NCBI GenBank assembly: GCA_002315675.1
Contig: DCHP01000105.1
Location: forward strand, 1-42,482
Length of the DNA stretch: 42,482 nt
Reading direction: 5' to 3'
Origin: Rikenellaceae bacterium UBA1749
GTDB taxonomy: Bacteria; Bacteroidota; Bacteroidia; Bacteroidales; Rikenellaceae
A program made the translations under genes and the position numbers. Below, one piece after another: positions 1 to 9,070 of the stretch. Every line of letters begins with the position of its first letter. Within the stretch, counting starts at the first letter, position 1. Below the pieces are notes generated by a model. It was not told the origin of the DNA, searched no databases, and was given only the letters and a program-made list of their open reading frames with translations.

Positions 1-19
1 ATAAATTCTATATTCTTCG

Positions 20-27
20 TATCTTTG
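20..27 (+). promoter_or_regulatory. Bacteroidetes-type -7 box for the aconitase gene
   Basis: The sequence TATCTTTG matches the Bacteroidetes sigma-ABfr -7 consensus TAnnTTTG. It lies 19 bases before the aconitase start, which implies a very short leader. The matching -33 TTTG would fall at or before the window edge, so it cannot be checked. Confidence 0.7.
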
Positions 28-46
28 CAAATTGTATATTCAATAA

Positions 47-2218
47 ATGTTTAATATGTTCGATTTACAGGTTATTAAGGATTTTTATGATGCATATGGC
101 AGTAAGGTAAGTTCTATCAGAAACAGATTAGGCAGACCACTTACATTGACTGAGAAAATATTGTTTTCCCATATGTATCCGGGTGAAAGATTAGAGAATT
201 TTCAGAGGGGAACAGATTTTGCAAATTTCAGTCCAGATAGAGTAGCAATGCAGGATGCAACTGCGCAGATGGCCATTCTTCAATTCATGAATTCAGGGAA
301 GAAATCAGTTTGCGTTCCGACTTCAATACACTGCGATCATCTGATATGTGCTCACACTGGTGTTCAAGATGACTTGAAAGAGGCAAAAAAGATAAATAGT
401 GAAGTGTATGATTTTTTGAAGTCTGCAGCTTCATGTTATGGAATGGGATTTTGGAATCCAGGTGCAGGTATTATCCATCAGATTGTTCTTGAAAACTATG
501 CATTCCCTGGAGGAATGATGGTAGGTACTGATTCCCATACTCCCAATGCAGGTGGTCTATGTATGCTGGCAATTGGTGTCGGCGGTGCAGATGCTGTTGA
601 TGTAATGACAGGAATGCAGTGGGAATTGAAAGTCCCTAAAATCATAGGTGTACATCTGACAGGAAAACTTGAAGGATGGGCTTCTCCTAAGGATGTAATA
701 TTGCATCTTGCAGGTATTTTATCGGTAAAGGGTGGAACAAACTCCATTATTGAATATTTTGGCGAGGGGACAGAAAGTCTATCATGCACGGGGAAAGCGA
801 CAATCTGTAATATGGGTGCTGAAGTTGGGGCGACATGCTCTGTCTTCCCATATGATGAAAAGATGTCAGCATATTTAAAAGCAACTGACAGATTGGAAGT
901 CGTACGTATGGCTGAAAGGTGCAGAAGAGAACTCTGTGCTGATGCTGAGATTATTGCAGAACCGGAAAAATATTATGACAGAGTAATTGACATTAACCTG
1001 TCAGATATTGAACCATATATCAATGGTCCATTTACTCCTGATGCTGCGAATAGACTGTCCGAAATGGAATCTCATGCTTCATCAAAAGATTATCCAACGA
1101 ATATTGAAGTTGCTTTGATTGGTTCATGTACCAACTCTTCATATGAAGATCTTACTAGAGCTGCATCAGTGCTGAAAGCAGGCGAAAAGCTGGGGCTCAA
1201 ACCAAAGGCAAAGTTGATCATCAACCCTGGCAGTGAACAAATAAAGGCCACAGCTCAACGTGATGGACTGATTGATACCTTTGAAAATGCCGGTGCCGTT
1301 ATTATGACATGTGCATGTGGACCTTGTATCGGTCAATGGAAACGTATAACTGATGATAATACAAGACGCAATTCAATAGTAACATCATTCAACAGGAACT
1401 TTGCAAAAAGAGCTGATGGGAACCCTGAAACTCATGCATTCATTGTCTCTCCAGAGATTGCTGCTGCCATATCCCTTTCAGGTAGATTTGCAATTCCGGA
1501 AGGACTTTCTGCTCCTTGCGGTGAAGAACTTCCGATAAAAGGATTTGCAAAATGTGAAAATGGGTATGATGCCCCTTCCGATGGAGCTCCAGAACCAATA
1601 ATCAATCCGGAAAGTGAAAGACTTCAGCGCCTTGAGCCTTTTGCGCCATATGACGGAAAGGATTTCAAGGACCTCCCTCTTCTTATCAAGGTGAAAGGAA
1701 AATGTACAACAGATCATATTTCCATGGCTGGTCCATGGCTGAGGTTTAGAGGCCATCTAAACAATATATCTGAGAATATGCTACTTGGTGCGGTTGATGC
1801 CTTTACAGGCGAGACAGGTCCTGTTGCTCCACGTGCTCGTATGCTTGGTCAGAGTGTCGTTATCGCAGAAGATAATTATGGTGAAGGATCAAGTCGTGAA
1901 CATGCTGCAATGGAACCAAGATTCTTAGGAGTAAAAGCAATAATAGCCAAGAGCTTTGCAAGAATCCACGAAACAAATCTTAAAAAGCAGGGTGTGTTAG
2001 CGCTGACATTCAAGAACCCTGATGACTATTGTAAAGTCCAGCAGGGCGACAAGATTGATATACTTTGCAGTAATCTTGAGCCAGACTCTGAAATTAAGGT
2101 TGTACTTCACCACATGGATGGCAACAGCGAAACCTTCAATGTAAGACATACATACAACGAACAGCAGATAAAATGGTTTAATGCGGGTTCAGCCCTTAAT
2201 AGTTTATGGAAAAAATAG
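47..2218 (+). CDS. acnA: Aconitate hydratase (aconitase)
   Basis: This enzyme interconverts citrate and isocitrate through cis-aconitate in the cytoplasm, using a [4Fe-4S] cluster. The translation (723 residues) is full-length aconitase. The cluster ligands are visible as Cys361 in GSCTNSSYEDL and Cys424/Cys427 in CACGPCIGQW. The C-terminal swivel domain carries the YGEGSSREHAAMEPRFLG motif. The start could be 47 or the in-frame ATG at 56; both lie just behind the -7 box at 20-27. The 3' end overlaps the isocitrate dehydrogenase start by 13 bases, implying translational coupling in one operon. Aconitase, icd and citrate synthase in a row supply the oxidative branch leading to 2-oxoglutarate, and so glutamate, in an anaerobe. 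The family assignment is secure. Confidence 0.97.
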   Translation: MFNMFDLQVIKDFYDAYGSKVSSIRNRLGRPLTLTEKILFSHMYPGERLENFQRGTDFANFSPDRVAMQDATAQMAILQFMNSGKKSVCVPTSIHCDHLICAHTGVQDDLKEAKKINSEVYDFLKSAASCYGMGFWNPGAGIIHQIVLENYAFPGGMMVGTDSHTPNAGGLCMLAIGVGGADAVDVMTGMQWELKVPKIIGVHLTGKLEGWASPKDVILHLAGILSVKGGTNSIIEYFGEGTESLSCTGKATICNMGAEVGATCSVFPYDEKMSAYLKATDRLEVVRMAERCRRELCADAEIIAEPEKYYDRVIDINLSDIEPYINGPFTPDAANRLSEMESHASSKDYPTNIEVALIGSCTNSSYEDLTRAASVLKAGEKLGLKPKAKLIINPGSEQIKATAQRDGLIDTFENAGAVIMTCACGPCIGQWKRITDDNTRRNSIVTSFNRNFAKRADGNPETHAFIVSPEIAAAISLSGRFAIPEGLSAPCGEELPIKGFAKCENGYDAPSDGAPEPIINPESERLQRLEPFAPYDGKDFKDLPLLIKVKGKCTTDHISMAGPWLRFRGHLNNISENMLLGAVDAFTGETGPVAPRARMLGQSVVIAEDNYGEGSSREHAAMEPRFLGVKAIIAKSFARIHETNLKKQGVLALTFKNPDDYCKVQQGDKIDILCSNLEPDSEIKVVLHHMDGNSETFNVRHTYNEQQIKWFNAGSALNSLWKK

Positions 2219-3348
2219 TAATCCCATTTATCGCAGGTGATGGTGTTGGTCCTGAGGTAACTCAGTCAATGCAACATATTATTGACGCAGCCATAGAAAA
2301 AGCATATAATGGAACAAGAAAAATAGAATGGTTGGAGGTTATAGCCGGAGGTAAAGCTTTTGACCAATTAGGTACCTATCTTCCGGATGAGACACTAGAA
2401 GCATTCAAAAAATATCACATAGGTATAAAAGGACCACTAATGACGCCAGTCGGTGGTGGTATCAGGTCCTTGAATGTAGCACTTCGTCAAACACTTGACC
2501 TGTATGTTTGTCTAAGGCCTGTGAGATATTATAAGGGGATTGAATCACCTGTCAAGAAACCGCAGAATGTGGATATGGTTATTTTCCGTGAAAATACGGA
2601 AGATATATATGCAGGAATAGAATGGGATGCTGGTAGTGATGAGGCAAGAAAAGTATATTCGTTTCTTCATGAGGAAATGGGTGTGAATAAGGTGCGCTTT
2701 CCAGAGACATCTTCGTTTGGTATAAAACCTGTATCAAAGGAGGGAACAGAAAGACTTGTCAGGGCTGCTTGCAGATATGCTATTGACAATGGACGTCCTT
2801 CCGTTACAATTGTGCATAAGGGAAATATTATGAAGTTCACTGAAGGTGGCTTCAAACGATGGGGGTATGAACTGGCAGAAAGAGAATTCCATGAGGAAAT
2901 AGAATCTGGAAAATTAAGGATGCAGGATTGTATTGCTGACGCATTTCTGCAGAATGCGTTATTGAAACCTGAAAATTATTCAGTTATCGCTACATTGAAT
3001 CTTAATGGTGATTATGTTTCCGATATGCTGGCTGCTCAGGTTGGAGGTATTGGAATAGCTCCTGGTGCAAATATCAATTATTCGACCGGTGATGCTATTT
3101 TTGAAGCGACTCATGGTACAGCTCCTGATATTGCAGGGAAGAATATTGTCAATCCTTGCTCTAATCTTCTTTCAGGTGTAATGATGCTTGAACATATTGG
3201 TTGGAATAAGGCAGGCGAACTGATTAATTCAGCTCTTGAAAGATCATTTGAAGCTGGATATGCAACCATTGATCTTGCAAGGTTGATGGATAATGGACAC
3301 CCTCTTGGTACAAGGGAGTTTACCCAACATATAATTTCACTTCTTTAG
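2206..3348 (+). CDS. icd: Isocitrate dehydrogenase, predicted NAD-preferring
   Basis: This enzyme oxidatively decarboxylates isocitrate to 2-oxoglutarate in the cytoplasm. It is a 380-residue member of the isocitrate/isopropylmalate dehydrogenase family, with the NLNGDYVSDMLAAQVGG metal/substrate segment and ATHGTAPDIAGKNIVNP near the cofactor site. E. coli NADP-dependent Icd has Lys-Tyr after HGTAP (K344, Y345); here these are Asp-Ile. The position matching E. coli Tyr391 (TYDFERL) is Ile (TIDLARL). Asp-Ile is the pattern of NAD-using relatives, so NAD preference is inferred. The start overlaps the aconitase stop by 13 bases. A homoisocitrate or isopropylmalate dehydrogenase is less likely given the aconitase and citrate synthase neighbours. 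Confidence 0.93.
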   Translation: MEKIVIPFIAGDGVGPEVTQSMQHIIDAAIEKAYNGTRKIEWLEVIAGGKAFDQLGTYLPDETLEAFKKYHIGIKGPLMTPVGGGIRSLNVALRQTLDLYVCLRPVRYYKGIESPVKKPQNVDMVIFRENTEDIYAGIEWDAGSDEARKVYSFLHEEMGVNKVRFPETSSFGIKPVSKEGTERLVRAACRYAIDNGRPSVTIVHKGNIMKFTEGGFKRWGYELAEREFHEEIESGKLRMQDCIADAFLQNALLKPENYSVIATLNLNGDYVSDMLAAQVGGIGIAPGANINYSTGDAIFEATHGTAPDIAGKNIVNPCSNLLSGVMMLEHIGWNKAGELINSALERSFEAGYATIDLARLMDNGHPLGTREFTQHIISLL

Positions 3349-3385
3349 ATTTATTTATTGTAGATATTTTTTTATACATGAGCAC

Positions 3386-3471
3386 ACTTGAAAAAGTCCA
3401 AATATTGAGAAATACCCCCAATTCCAGGGACCTGTAATAGTGGGAAAAATGATAAAAATACTTTTTCAAGT
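3386..3471 (+). ncRNA. Candidate structured leader element A (citrate synthase)
   Basis: The icd-citrate synthase gap holds a perfect 12-bp inverted repeat, ACTTGAAAAAGT (3386-3397) and ACTTTTTCAAGT (3460-3471). It frames a core with ATTGAGAA, a C-run followed by CAATT, CAG, and TAGTGGGA (3438-3445). The same ordered core occurs at 25192-25276 upstream of the second rubrerythrin, in the same orientation. The element ends 54 bases before the citrate synthase ATG. I do not recognise it as a named riboswitch. It could be a cis-acting leader RNA, a protein-binding site or a small dispersed repeat. Confidence 0.55.
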
Positions 3472-3525
3472 AGACTCATACATAAATAGACTAATAGCTA
3501 TTCAATCAGATTTTATTATATTATT

Positions 3526-4884
3526 ATGATAAAAAGGACTAAAAAGGAATACCTGATATATAAGCTGTCTGATGCTATGAAAAGTTGCACAAAAATGGAT
3601 GCTGCACTTTTCAAGAAGTTAGATGTCAAAAGGGGCTTAAGAAATGAAAATGGAACAGGAGTTCTTGTCGGACTTACAAATATCGGAAATGTTGTAGGCT
3701 ATGACAGAAAACCTGACGGGACACTGGAACCTATTGAAGGTCAATTGTTCTTCCGTGGATATGAAGTTAAGGATCTTGTTCATGCAATTACCAGAGAAAA
3801 AAGATTCGGTTTTGAAGAAATATGTTTCCTTTTACTTTCAGGTCGGTTGCCTGATGCTGAAGAACTACAGTCCTTCAAGGAGCTTATCTATGATAATATG
3901 CCTCTGGAGCAAAAGACTATTTTACATATCATTGAACTTGAAGGTAATGATATCATGAATATTCTTGCCCGCAGCGTAATGGAACTTTATACATTTGATC
4001 AAAATCCGGCTGATACATCACGTGATAATTTGATGCGTCAAAGTATTGAACTGGTCTCAAAATTCCCTTCAATCATTGCCTATGCGTTCAATATGTACAG
4101 ACATAAGGAGAAGGGTCGTTCTCTTCATATCAGAGATGCACAGCCAGGTCTGTCTCTGGCTGAGAACTTCCTATACATGTTGAAAGGAACGGGCTATACT
4201 GAACTGGAAGCAAGGACTTTGGACCTTCTGATGATTCTGCATTCAGAACATGGTGGTGGTAACAATTCAACGTTCACAGTGAGGGTGACTTCTTCAACGG
4301 GTACTGACACATATTCGTCAATAGCTGCAGGTATCGGTTCGTTAAAGGGCCCCAAACATGGAGGGGCGAATCTGAAAGTCTGTGATATGCTTTCATTCCT
4401 GAAGAAGTCTGTGTCTGACTGGACGGATGAAGCTGAAATAGAAACATACATAAGACGGATACTTAATAAGGAAGTCTTTGACAAGGAAGGTCTGGTATAT
4501 GGTATCGGTCATGCAGTATATACAAAGTCTGATCCAAGGACAATTCTACTGAAGGAAATGGCTGAAGATCTGGCGAAAGAGAAAAACAGGATAGAGGAAT
4601 TTGACTTCTTGAAACGTGTTGAAAAAGTTGCTATTGAAACCGTTTATTCAGTTAAGGGGACGAAGAAAATTCTATGCGCCAATGTGGATTTCTATTCTGG
4701 CTTTGTCTATGATCTGATAGGTATATCGAAGGAAATCTACACCCCGCTTTTTGCTATGGCCCGTATTGTCGGGTGGTGTGCTCACAGAAATGAGGAACTT
4801 AATTTTGAAGGCAGGAGAATAATTCGTCCTGCATACAAATGTATTACCGAGGAAAATAAATACATAGATATAGAAAAACGCTAA
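3526..4884 (+). CDS. gltA: Citrate synthase
   Basis: This enzyme condenses oxaloacetate and acetyl-CoA to citrate in the cytoplasm. The 452-residue protein carries the family motifs: HGGGNNSTFTVRV with the following GSLKGPKHGGAN segment, GIGHAVYTKSDPR, and an active-site Asp in NVDFYSGFVYDLIG. It is longer at the N-terminus than the E. coli enzyme, which I believe is usual for the Bacteroidales form. It follows icd after a 177-base gap that contains leader element A, so its expression may be set apart from the two upstream genes. Its TAA stop shares one base with the ATG of the next gene (TAATG), indicating coupled translation. Confidence 0.96.
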   Translation: MIKRTKKEYLIYKLSDAMKSCTKMDAALFKKLDVKRGLRNENGTGVLVGLTNIGNVVGYDRKPDGTLEPIEGQLFFRGYEVKDLVHAITREKRFGFEEICFLLLSGRLPDAEELQSFKELIYDNMPLEQKTILHIIELEGNDIMNILARSVMELYTFDQNPADTSRDNLMRQSIELVSKFPSIIAYAFNMYRHKEKGRSLHIRDAQPGLSLAENFLYMLKGTGYTELEARTLDLLMILHSEHGGGNNSTFTVRVTSSTGTDTYSSIAAGIGSLKGPKHGGANLKVCDMLSFLKKSVSDWTDEAEIETYIRRILNKEVFDKEGLVYGIGHAVYTKSDPRTILLKEMAEDLAKEKNRIEEFDFLKRVEKVAIETVYSVKGTKKILCANVDFYSGFVYDLIGISKEIYTPLFAMARIVGWCAHRNEELNFEGRRIIRPAYKCITEENKYIDIEKR

Positions 4885-6008
4885 TGGAAGTATTCATCAA
4901 AGAAGTCATTACACGCAGGGATCTTAAAAAATTTGTTAGGTTTCCTAATAAGCTGTATAGAAATAATAAGTACTATGTCCCTCAGTTAGAGTCAATGGAT
5001 ATGGATATGCTTGATCCTAAAAAGAATCATGCATTTCAGGTCTGTGAAGGAAAATATTTCCTTGCCTATAATGGCGATGGTGAAATTGTAGGACGTGTAG
5101 CAGGTATTATCAATCATGCATACAACGAAAAGGTCAATCAGAAAATTTGCAGATTCAGTTGCCTTGATTTTATTGATGATAATACCGTTTCAAAAGCTTT
5201 GATGGATGCAGTCGAGTCATATGCGAAGGAACATGGACTTGATGTTATGAGTGGTCCAGTAGGGTTCCTTGAATTTGATGCGGCAGGCGTTCTTGTAGAA
5301 GGCTTTGATGAGTATCCAACAGCCTATGGCAAGTATAATGATCCATATTATAATGATCATCTTCTGGCTCTGGGTTATTCAAAAGAGACAGATTGGGTTG
5401 AATTCAATATCTGTCTTGATAACTATGACAGGGAAAGGGATAAACGTGCTGCAGATCTGATAGCTGAAAGGTATCATCTGCACCAGGCTGAACTGAAAAG
5501 CAGAAAAGATATCTACAAGTATCTTGATGGGGTTTTTGACGTAATGAACAAATGCTATGCATCGATTCATGGATATTCTGAATTGACAGAAGGTCAACTG
5601 GAAGATTTGAAAAACCAGTTTGTTCCAAATGCAGATCCTGATCTTGTCTCAATAATACTCGATGAAAATGAACAGGTGGTTGCATTCAGCATTTGGATGC
5701 CATCTTTGTCAAAGGCCTTGATCAAGGCAAAGGGACATCTGTTCCCATTTGGGTTTATTCATATTCTCAAGGCACTTCATAAAAATGATACTTTTGATAC
5801 ATTGTTGATCTCTATAGATGACAATTATAAAAGAAAGGGCCTAAGTGCCATGATATTTGATAAAATGTATGTAGGAGTCAAAAAATTCGGTGCCAGATTC
5901 CTGGAGACAACTCGTGAACTTGAATCAAACAATAATGTTCAGAACCTGTTCAACAAGTTCAGTCCCCGCCAGCATAAAAGGGCAAGATGCTATATGAAAA
6001 ATCTATAG
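4884..6008 (+). CDS. GNAT-like acyltransferase family protein
   Basis: This is a 374-residue soluble protein of a type often annotated as GNAT N-acetyltransferase in Bacteroidales. An N-terminal region begins KEVITRRDLKKFVRFPNKLY and includes GEIVGRVAGIINHAYNEK, a GNAT-like beta-strand/turn. The C-terminal half has a second GNAT-like segment with VVAFSIWMPSLSKAL and the helix YKRKGLSAMIFDKMY, resembling the acetyl-CoA binding loop (R/Q-x-x-G-x-G/A). No substrate can be named. The TAATG overlap with citrate synthase shows co-translation, but a shared pathway is not proven. Confidence 0.7.
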   Translation: MEVFIKEVITRRDLKKFVRFPNKLYRNNKYYVPQLESMDMDMLDPKKNHAFQVCEGKYFLAYNGDGEIVGRVAGIINHAYNEKVNQKICRFSCLDFIDDNTVSKALMDAVESYAKEHGLDVMSGPVGFLEFDAAGVLVEGFDEYPTAYGKYNDPYYNDHLLALGYSKETDWVEFNICLDNYDRERDKRAADLIAERYHLHQAELKSRKDIYKYLDGVFDVMNKCYASIHGYSELTEGQLEDLKNQFVPNADPDLVSIILDENEQVVAFSIWMPSLSKALIKAKGHLFPFGFIHILKALHKNDTFDTLLISIDDNYKRKGLSAMIFDKMYVGVKKFGARFLETTRELESNNNVQNLFNKFSPRQHKRARCYMKNL

Positions 6009-6087
6009 GTTAATGCCTGACCGGACAAACAGGAAACATAATGACCCATATCATAACAGAAAATCGCATAACTGATAATAAAGTAGA

Positions 6088-7404
6088 ATGGACAGAAGGG
6101 ATTTTATTAGAAATACGGCTGTAATTACTGCAGCTGGCATTATATGTCCCGATGCAATCGCATCATCAGACAATCAGACAAAGAATATCCAGGGCTCTGT
6201 TGACGGAAAACTGATTACTTCTGCTCCCATGCTTCAGAATTTCGCAGAAACGTCAATCGGTGTCGCATTTTCAGTCAGCGCCATGGCAAATGGCTTTGTT
6301 AAAGTATCGGAAGTTGATGATATGTCGAATTTCAGGCTTATCAAGTGCGGCGGATATCGTGTAACAGGTATGAACGCTGATGTAATGCAGATACGTGTTA
6401 CTGGGTTAAAACCATCTACCAGATACTATTATACTATAGGTGCTGATAGGATAAGTTATGAGGGTGGGTATAGAATGCGGATTGTTTCCACTGAAGAAGA
6501 TCCTAAGATATACAGTTTTATTACTTCCGGTCCGGGGACAAGTAGTCATTTCTGTGTAATCAATGATACGCATGCGAACTTTTCTACATTCCAGCTACTT
6601 CAGGAGAAGATAACGGCGTTAAATCCGTCATGTGTGGTATGGAATGGAGATGCTACAAATTGTGAAGAGTCTATAGATAGTCAGAAGGAAATCTTTTTCT
6701 ATCCTCCAATAAAGAATTCAGATTATGCTTCGGAAATCCCATATCTTTTTTGTCCGGGAAATCACGACAGCAGAGGAATGGCAAATAGGAGCTTGGAGAA
6801 GATATGGATGTACCGTCAGCCTGAGGAAAGGCTATCAAGGGATTGGGATCTTGGTAGAAATTTTGCTATAAGACTTGGTGATATTGCAATGATAGGACTT
6901 GATACGGCTGAGGATAAACTTGATGAAAATCCCATCTTTGCAGGACTATTCTCAAGTTCCGAGTATAGGAAAGCTCAGGTAAAATGGCTTCAGCATGTTT
7001 TATCCCTTAAGAATATTAAGAATGCACCATTTATTGTGGCTTTTTGTCATATTCCATTATTTGACAGCAATCCAAGACACAATCCTGGTGATGTCTATCC
7101 AAATGATACTGATTCAAGGTATGATACAAATTTTGCAGAATGGCAACGTACCTGTTCTGATCTTTGGATGCCTGTTCTCGAAAAGGCAGGATGTAAACTT
7201 GTGATAACTGCACATGAACATGCTGTAAGAATTGACGGACCGACAAAGGAACGTCCATGGACTCAGATAGTGGGTGGTGGACCAGCTCTTGGCAATCCAC
7301 CGACAGTTATTGAAGGTAAAGTTCTGAATGGACAGTTGCAGGTCTCTATATGCAATGCTGCAAATGGAGATACAATGGGGCAGGTAACACTGAAATCAAA
7401 ATAG
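6088..7404 (+). CDS. Exported calcineurin-like metallophosphoesterase with FN3-like domain
   Basis: This is a 438-residue protein with purple-acid-phosphatase-like architecture. The N-terminus MDRRDFIRNTAVITAAGIIC resembles a twin-arginine (Tat) leader. Residues about 40-135 look like a fibronectin III-type beta domain (VTGLKPSTRYYYTIGA). The phosphoesterase domain follows, with the dimetal motifs D-T-H at 160-162, GD at 187-188, GNHD at 224-227, H in AFCHIPLF and H-E-H in ITAHEHAVRI. It probably hydrolyses phosphomonoesters or diesters outside the cytoplasm; the substrate is unknown. It lies 79 bases after the GNAT-like gene on the same strand. Confidence 0.88.
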   Translation: MDRRDFIRNTAVITAAGIICPDAIASSDNQTKNIQGSVDGKLITSAPMLQNFAETSIGVAFSVSAMANGFVKVSEVDDMSNFRLIKCGGYRVTGMNADVMQIRVTGLKPSTRYYYTIGADRISYEGGYRMRIVSTEEDPKIYSFITSGPGTSSHFCVINDTHANFSTFQLLQEKITALNPSCVVWNGDATNCEESIDSQKEIFFYPPIKNSDYASEIPYLFCPGNHDSRGMANRSLEKIWMYRQPEERLSRDWDLGRNFAIRLGDIAMIGLDTAEDKLDENPIFAGLFSSSEYRKAQVKWLQHVLSLKNIKNAPFIVAFCHIPLFDSNPRHNPGDVYPNDTDSRYDTNFAEWQRTCSDLWMPVLEKAGCKLVITAHEHAVRIDGPTKERPWTQIVGGGPALGNPPTVIEGKVLNGQLQVSICNAANGDTMGQVTLKSK

Positions 7405-7466
7405 ATCTGAACTCCAGTAGACCGGTAGCTTTCTAATATTTGTACATAAGTCTGGTAAATCATAAA

Positions 7467-8669
7467 ATGAGTATGAAGAACGAATACCTATTATCAAAAC
7501 CTAGGTACGGAATCCTTGATGGTTTGCGCGGAGTGGCCGCAATAATGGTCGTATTCTTCCACTGTTTCGAGACATACATTCCCCGAATAGGTACTCAGAT
7601 TATAAATCACGGATTCTTAGCCGTTGACTTCTTTTTCGTGTTGAGTGGCTTTGTGGTTGGCTATGCATATGATGATAGATGGGGAAAGATGACTCCTTGG
7701 GGATTTTTTAAAAGACGATTGGTACGTCTGCACCCTATGGTAATAGCAGGTACAGTTATAGGCGCATCTTTGTTCTTCTTTGGAGAGTACGCAGGCTTCC
7801 CTCAAATATCACAATGCCCGGGGTGGAAGTTTATACTTTGTTTTATCATGGGTATTCTAATGATTCCGACAGGAAAAAACCTTGACATCAGGGGCTGGGG
7901 CGAAACGAACAGTTTCAATGGTCCCAACTGGTCGCTGACTTTTGAGTATATCGGTAACATTCTCTATGCCTTTGTCTTCAGACATCTTCCTACTTTGGCC
8001 CTCATAGCTCTGTGCGTACTTTCTGCTGTTCTGACTCTGGACCTTACACTCGGCTGGGATATATTCGGCATAATAACTGCCGAAAATGGCGAGCCGCAAT
8101 ATGGAGTTATAGGAGGATGGTCTTTGACACCGGCGCAGATGTATATTGGTTTTACCAGACTTTTATATACTTTCCTCTGCGGTCTAATCATCTCCCGCAT
8201 TCTTCCTAAGAGAATTACTCAGAACAATACAAGTGGCAGTCCCATCATTGTGAAAGGCGGTTTCTGGTGGGCATCACTTCTGCTTATTGCTGTTTTCTCA
8301 ATTCCGTGCATCGGCGGAAAAGAAGGTGTTGTAAATGGATTGTACCAGGCCATATGTATTATTATTGTCTTTCCTATCGTTGTCCTTATCGGTGCCGGTG
8401 GAAAGACAACCGATCTGACAAGTACCAGAATTTGCAGGTTCCTTGGAGATTTGTCATACCCTCTTTACATAACTCATTTCCCGTTTATGTATATGCAGAT
8501 GGCTTGGGTAGGAAATCATCCTGATGCTCCGCTATGGCAACACATTGTATTGAACCTCGGTGTCGTGATTATTTCAATCATTCTTGCGTGGACCATATAC
8601 AAAGCATACGACCTGCCTGTACGTAACTGGTTGACTGAAAAAATACTCAAAAATCAAATGCATAACTAA
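7467..8669 (+). CDS. Membrane acyltransferase, acyltransferase-3 (OafA/YrhL) family
   Basis: This is an about 400-residue polytopic membrane protein of the acyltransferase-3 family, which O-acylates surface glycans, exopolysaccharide or other exported substrates. Family signatures are the N-terminal GLRGVAAIMVVFFHCFE (the conserved Arg and His of R-x10-H) and the following FLAVDFFFVLSGFVVGYAY. Several further hydrophobic segments run to the C-terminus. I chose ATG 7467 (MSMKNEYLL) rather than an in-frame TTG at 7440, because the TTG lies within TAATATTTG, which resembles the -7 box. The gene is 62 bases downstream of the metallophosphoesterase and the acceptor is unknown. Confidence 0.88.
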   Translation: MSMKNEYLLSKPRYGILDGLRGVAAIMVVFFHCFETYIPRIGTQIINHGFLAVDFFFVLSGFVVGYAYDDRWGKMTPWGFFKRRLVRLHPMVIAGTVIGASLFFFGEYAGFPQISQCPGWKFILCFIMGILMIPTGKNLDIRGWGETNSFNGPNWSLTFEYIGNILYAFVFRHLPTLALIALCVLSAVLTLDLTLGWDIFGIITAENGEPQYGVIGGWSLTPAQMYIGFTRLLYTFLCGLIISRILPKRITQNNTSGSPIIVKGGFWWASLLLIAVFSIPCIGGKEGVVNGLYQAICIIIVFPIVVLIGAGGKTTDLTSTRICRFLGDLSYPLYITHFPFMYMQMAWVGNHPDAPLWQHIVLNLGVVIISIILAWTIYKAYDLPVRNWLTEKILKNQMHN

Positions 8670-9070
8670 CGCTAATTGGTCATGCATGAATAATCTGGGC
8701 ATCATCTTAACTAAGATCAGTGATATCGTGCTGCTAAATAAATTAAATTTGCCATCTTCGCATTCTACCCCAAGTTTTCGGCCTATAGCTCAAATTGCGT
8801 GCTCAACTCTTTGTAAATGACTAACATAAAGTTAATTGCAGGCTTCAAGATAGCTTGAAGCTAAAGTTCTTTAGATCTTTTGCATATGGTTCAAGGTCTA
8901 CAGGCTATTATCTTAGCACAGACACACTATTTGGGACAGTATCTACCATTGGGGCAGTATCCAGACGCTTCATATACCATTTGATTTTAATATCACTCTT
9001 TAACATACAGGTTCTTTCTAAAAAATTGAGTGTAAGAGTTGAATCCTGGAATCTGTCGGAGGGTAAGGAA
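8670..9070. other. Convergent intergenic region with hairpin and short repeats
   Basis: This 400-base gap lies between the acyltransferase (+) and the next gene (-). I see no convincing gene. It holds a perfect 8-bp stem with 4-base loop (GCTTCAAG, ATAG, CTTGAAGC; 8842-8861), perhaps a weak terminator without a clear U-tract. An imperfect direct repeat (GGGACAGTATC near 8934 and GGGGCAGTATC near 8952) follows. A 16-bp sequence at 8918-8933 also occurs at 23556-23571. Confidence 0.5.
8918..8933 (+). repeat. Short dispersed repeat, copy 1
   Basis: ACAGACACACTATTTG is identical to 23556-23571. Both copies are preceded by TTATCTTA-type sequence (here with two extra bases between). Both lie in convergent gaps in the same orientation. 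It could be a relic terminus of an insertion sequence; the family is not identified. Confidence 0.45.

Noticed and set aside
3426..3435. CAGGGACCTG inside leader element A as a transcription-factor site
   Set aside because: It is not present in copy B, so it is not part of the conserved element.
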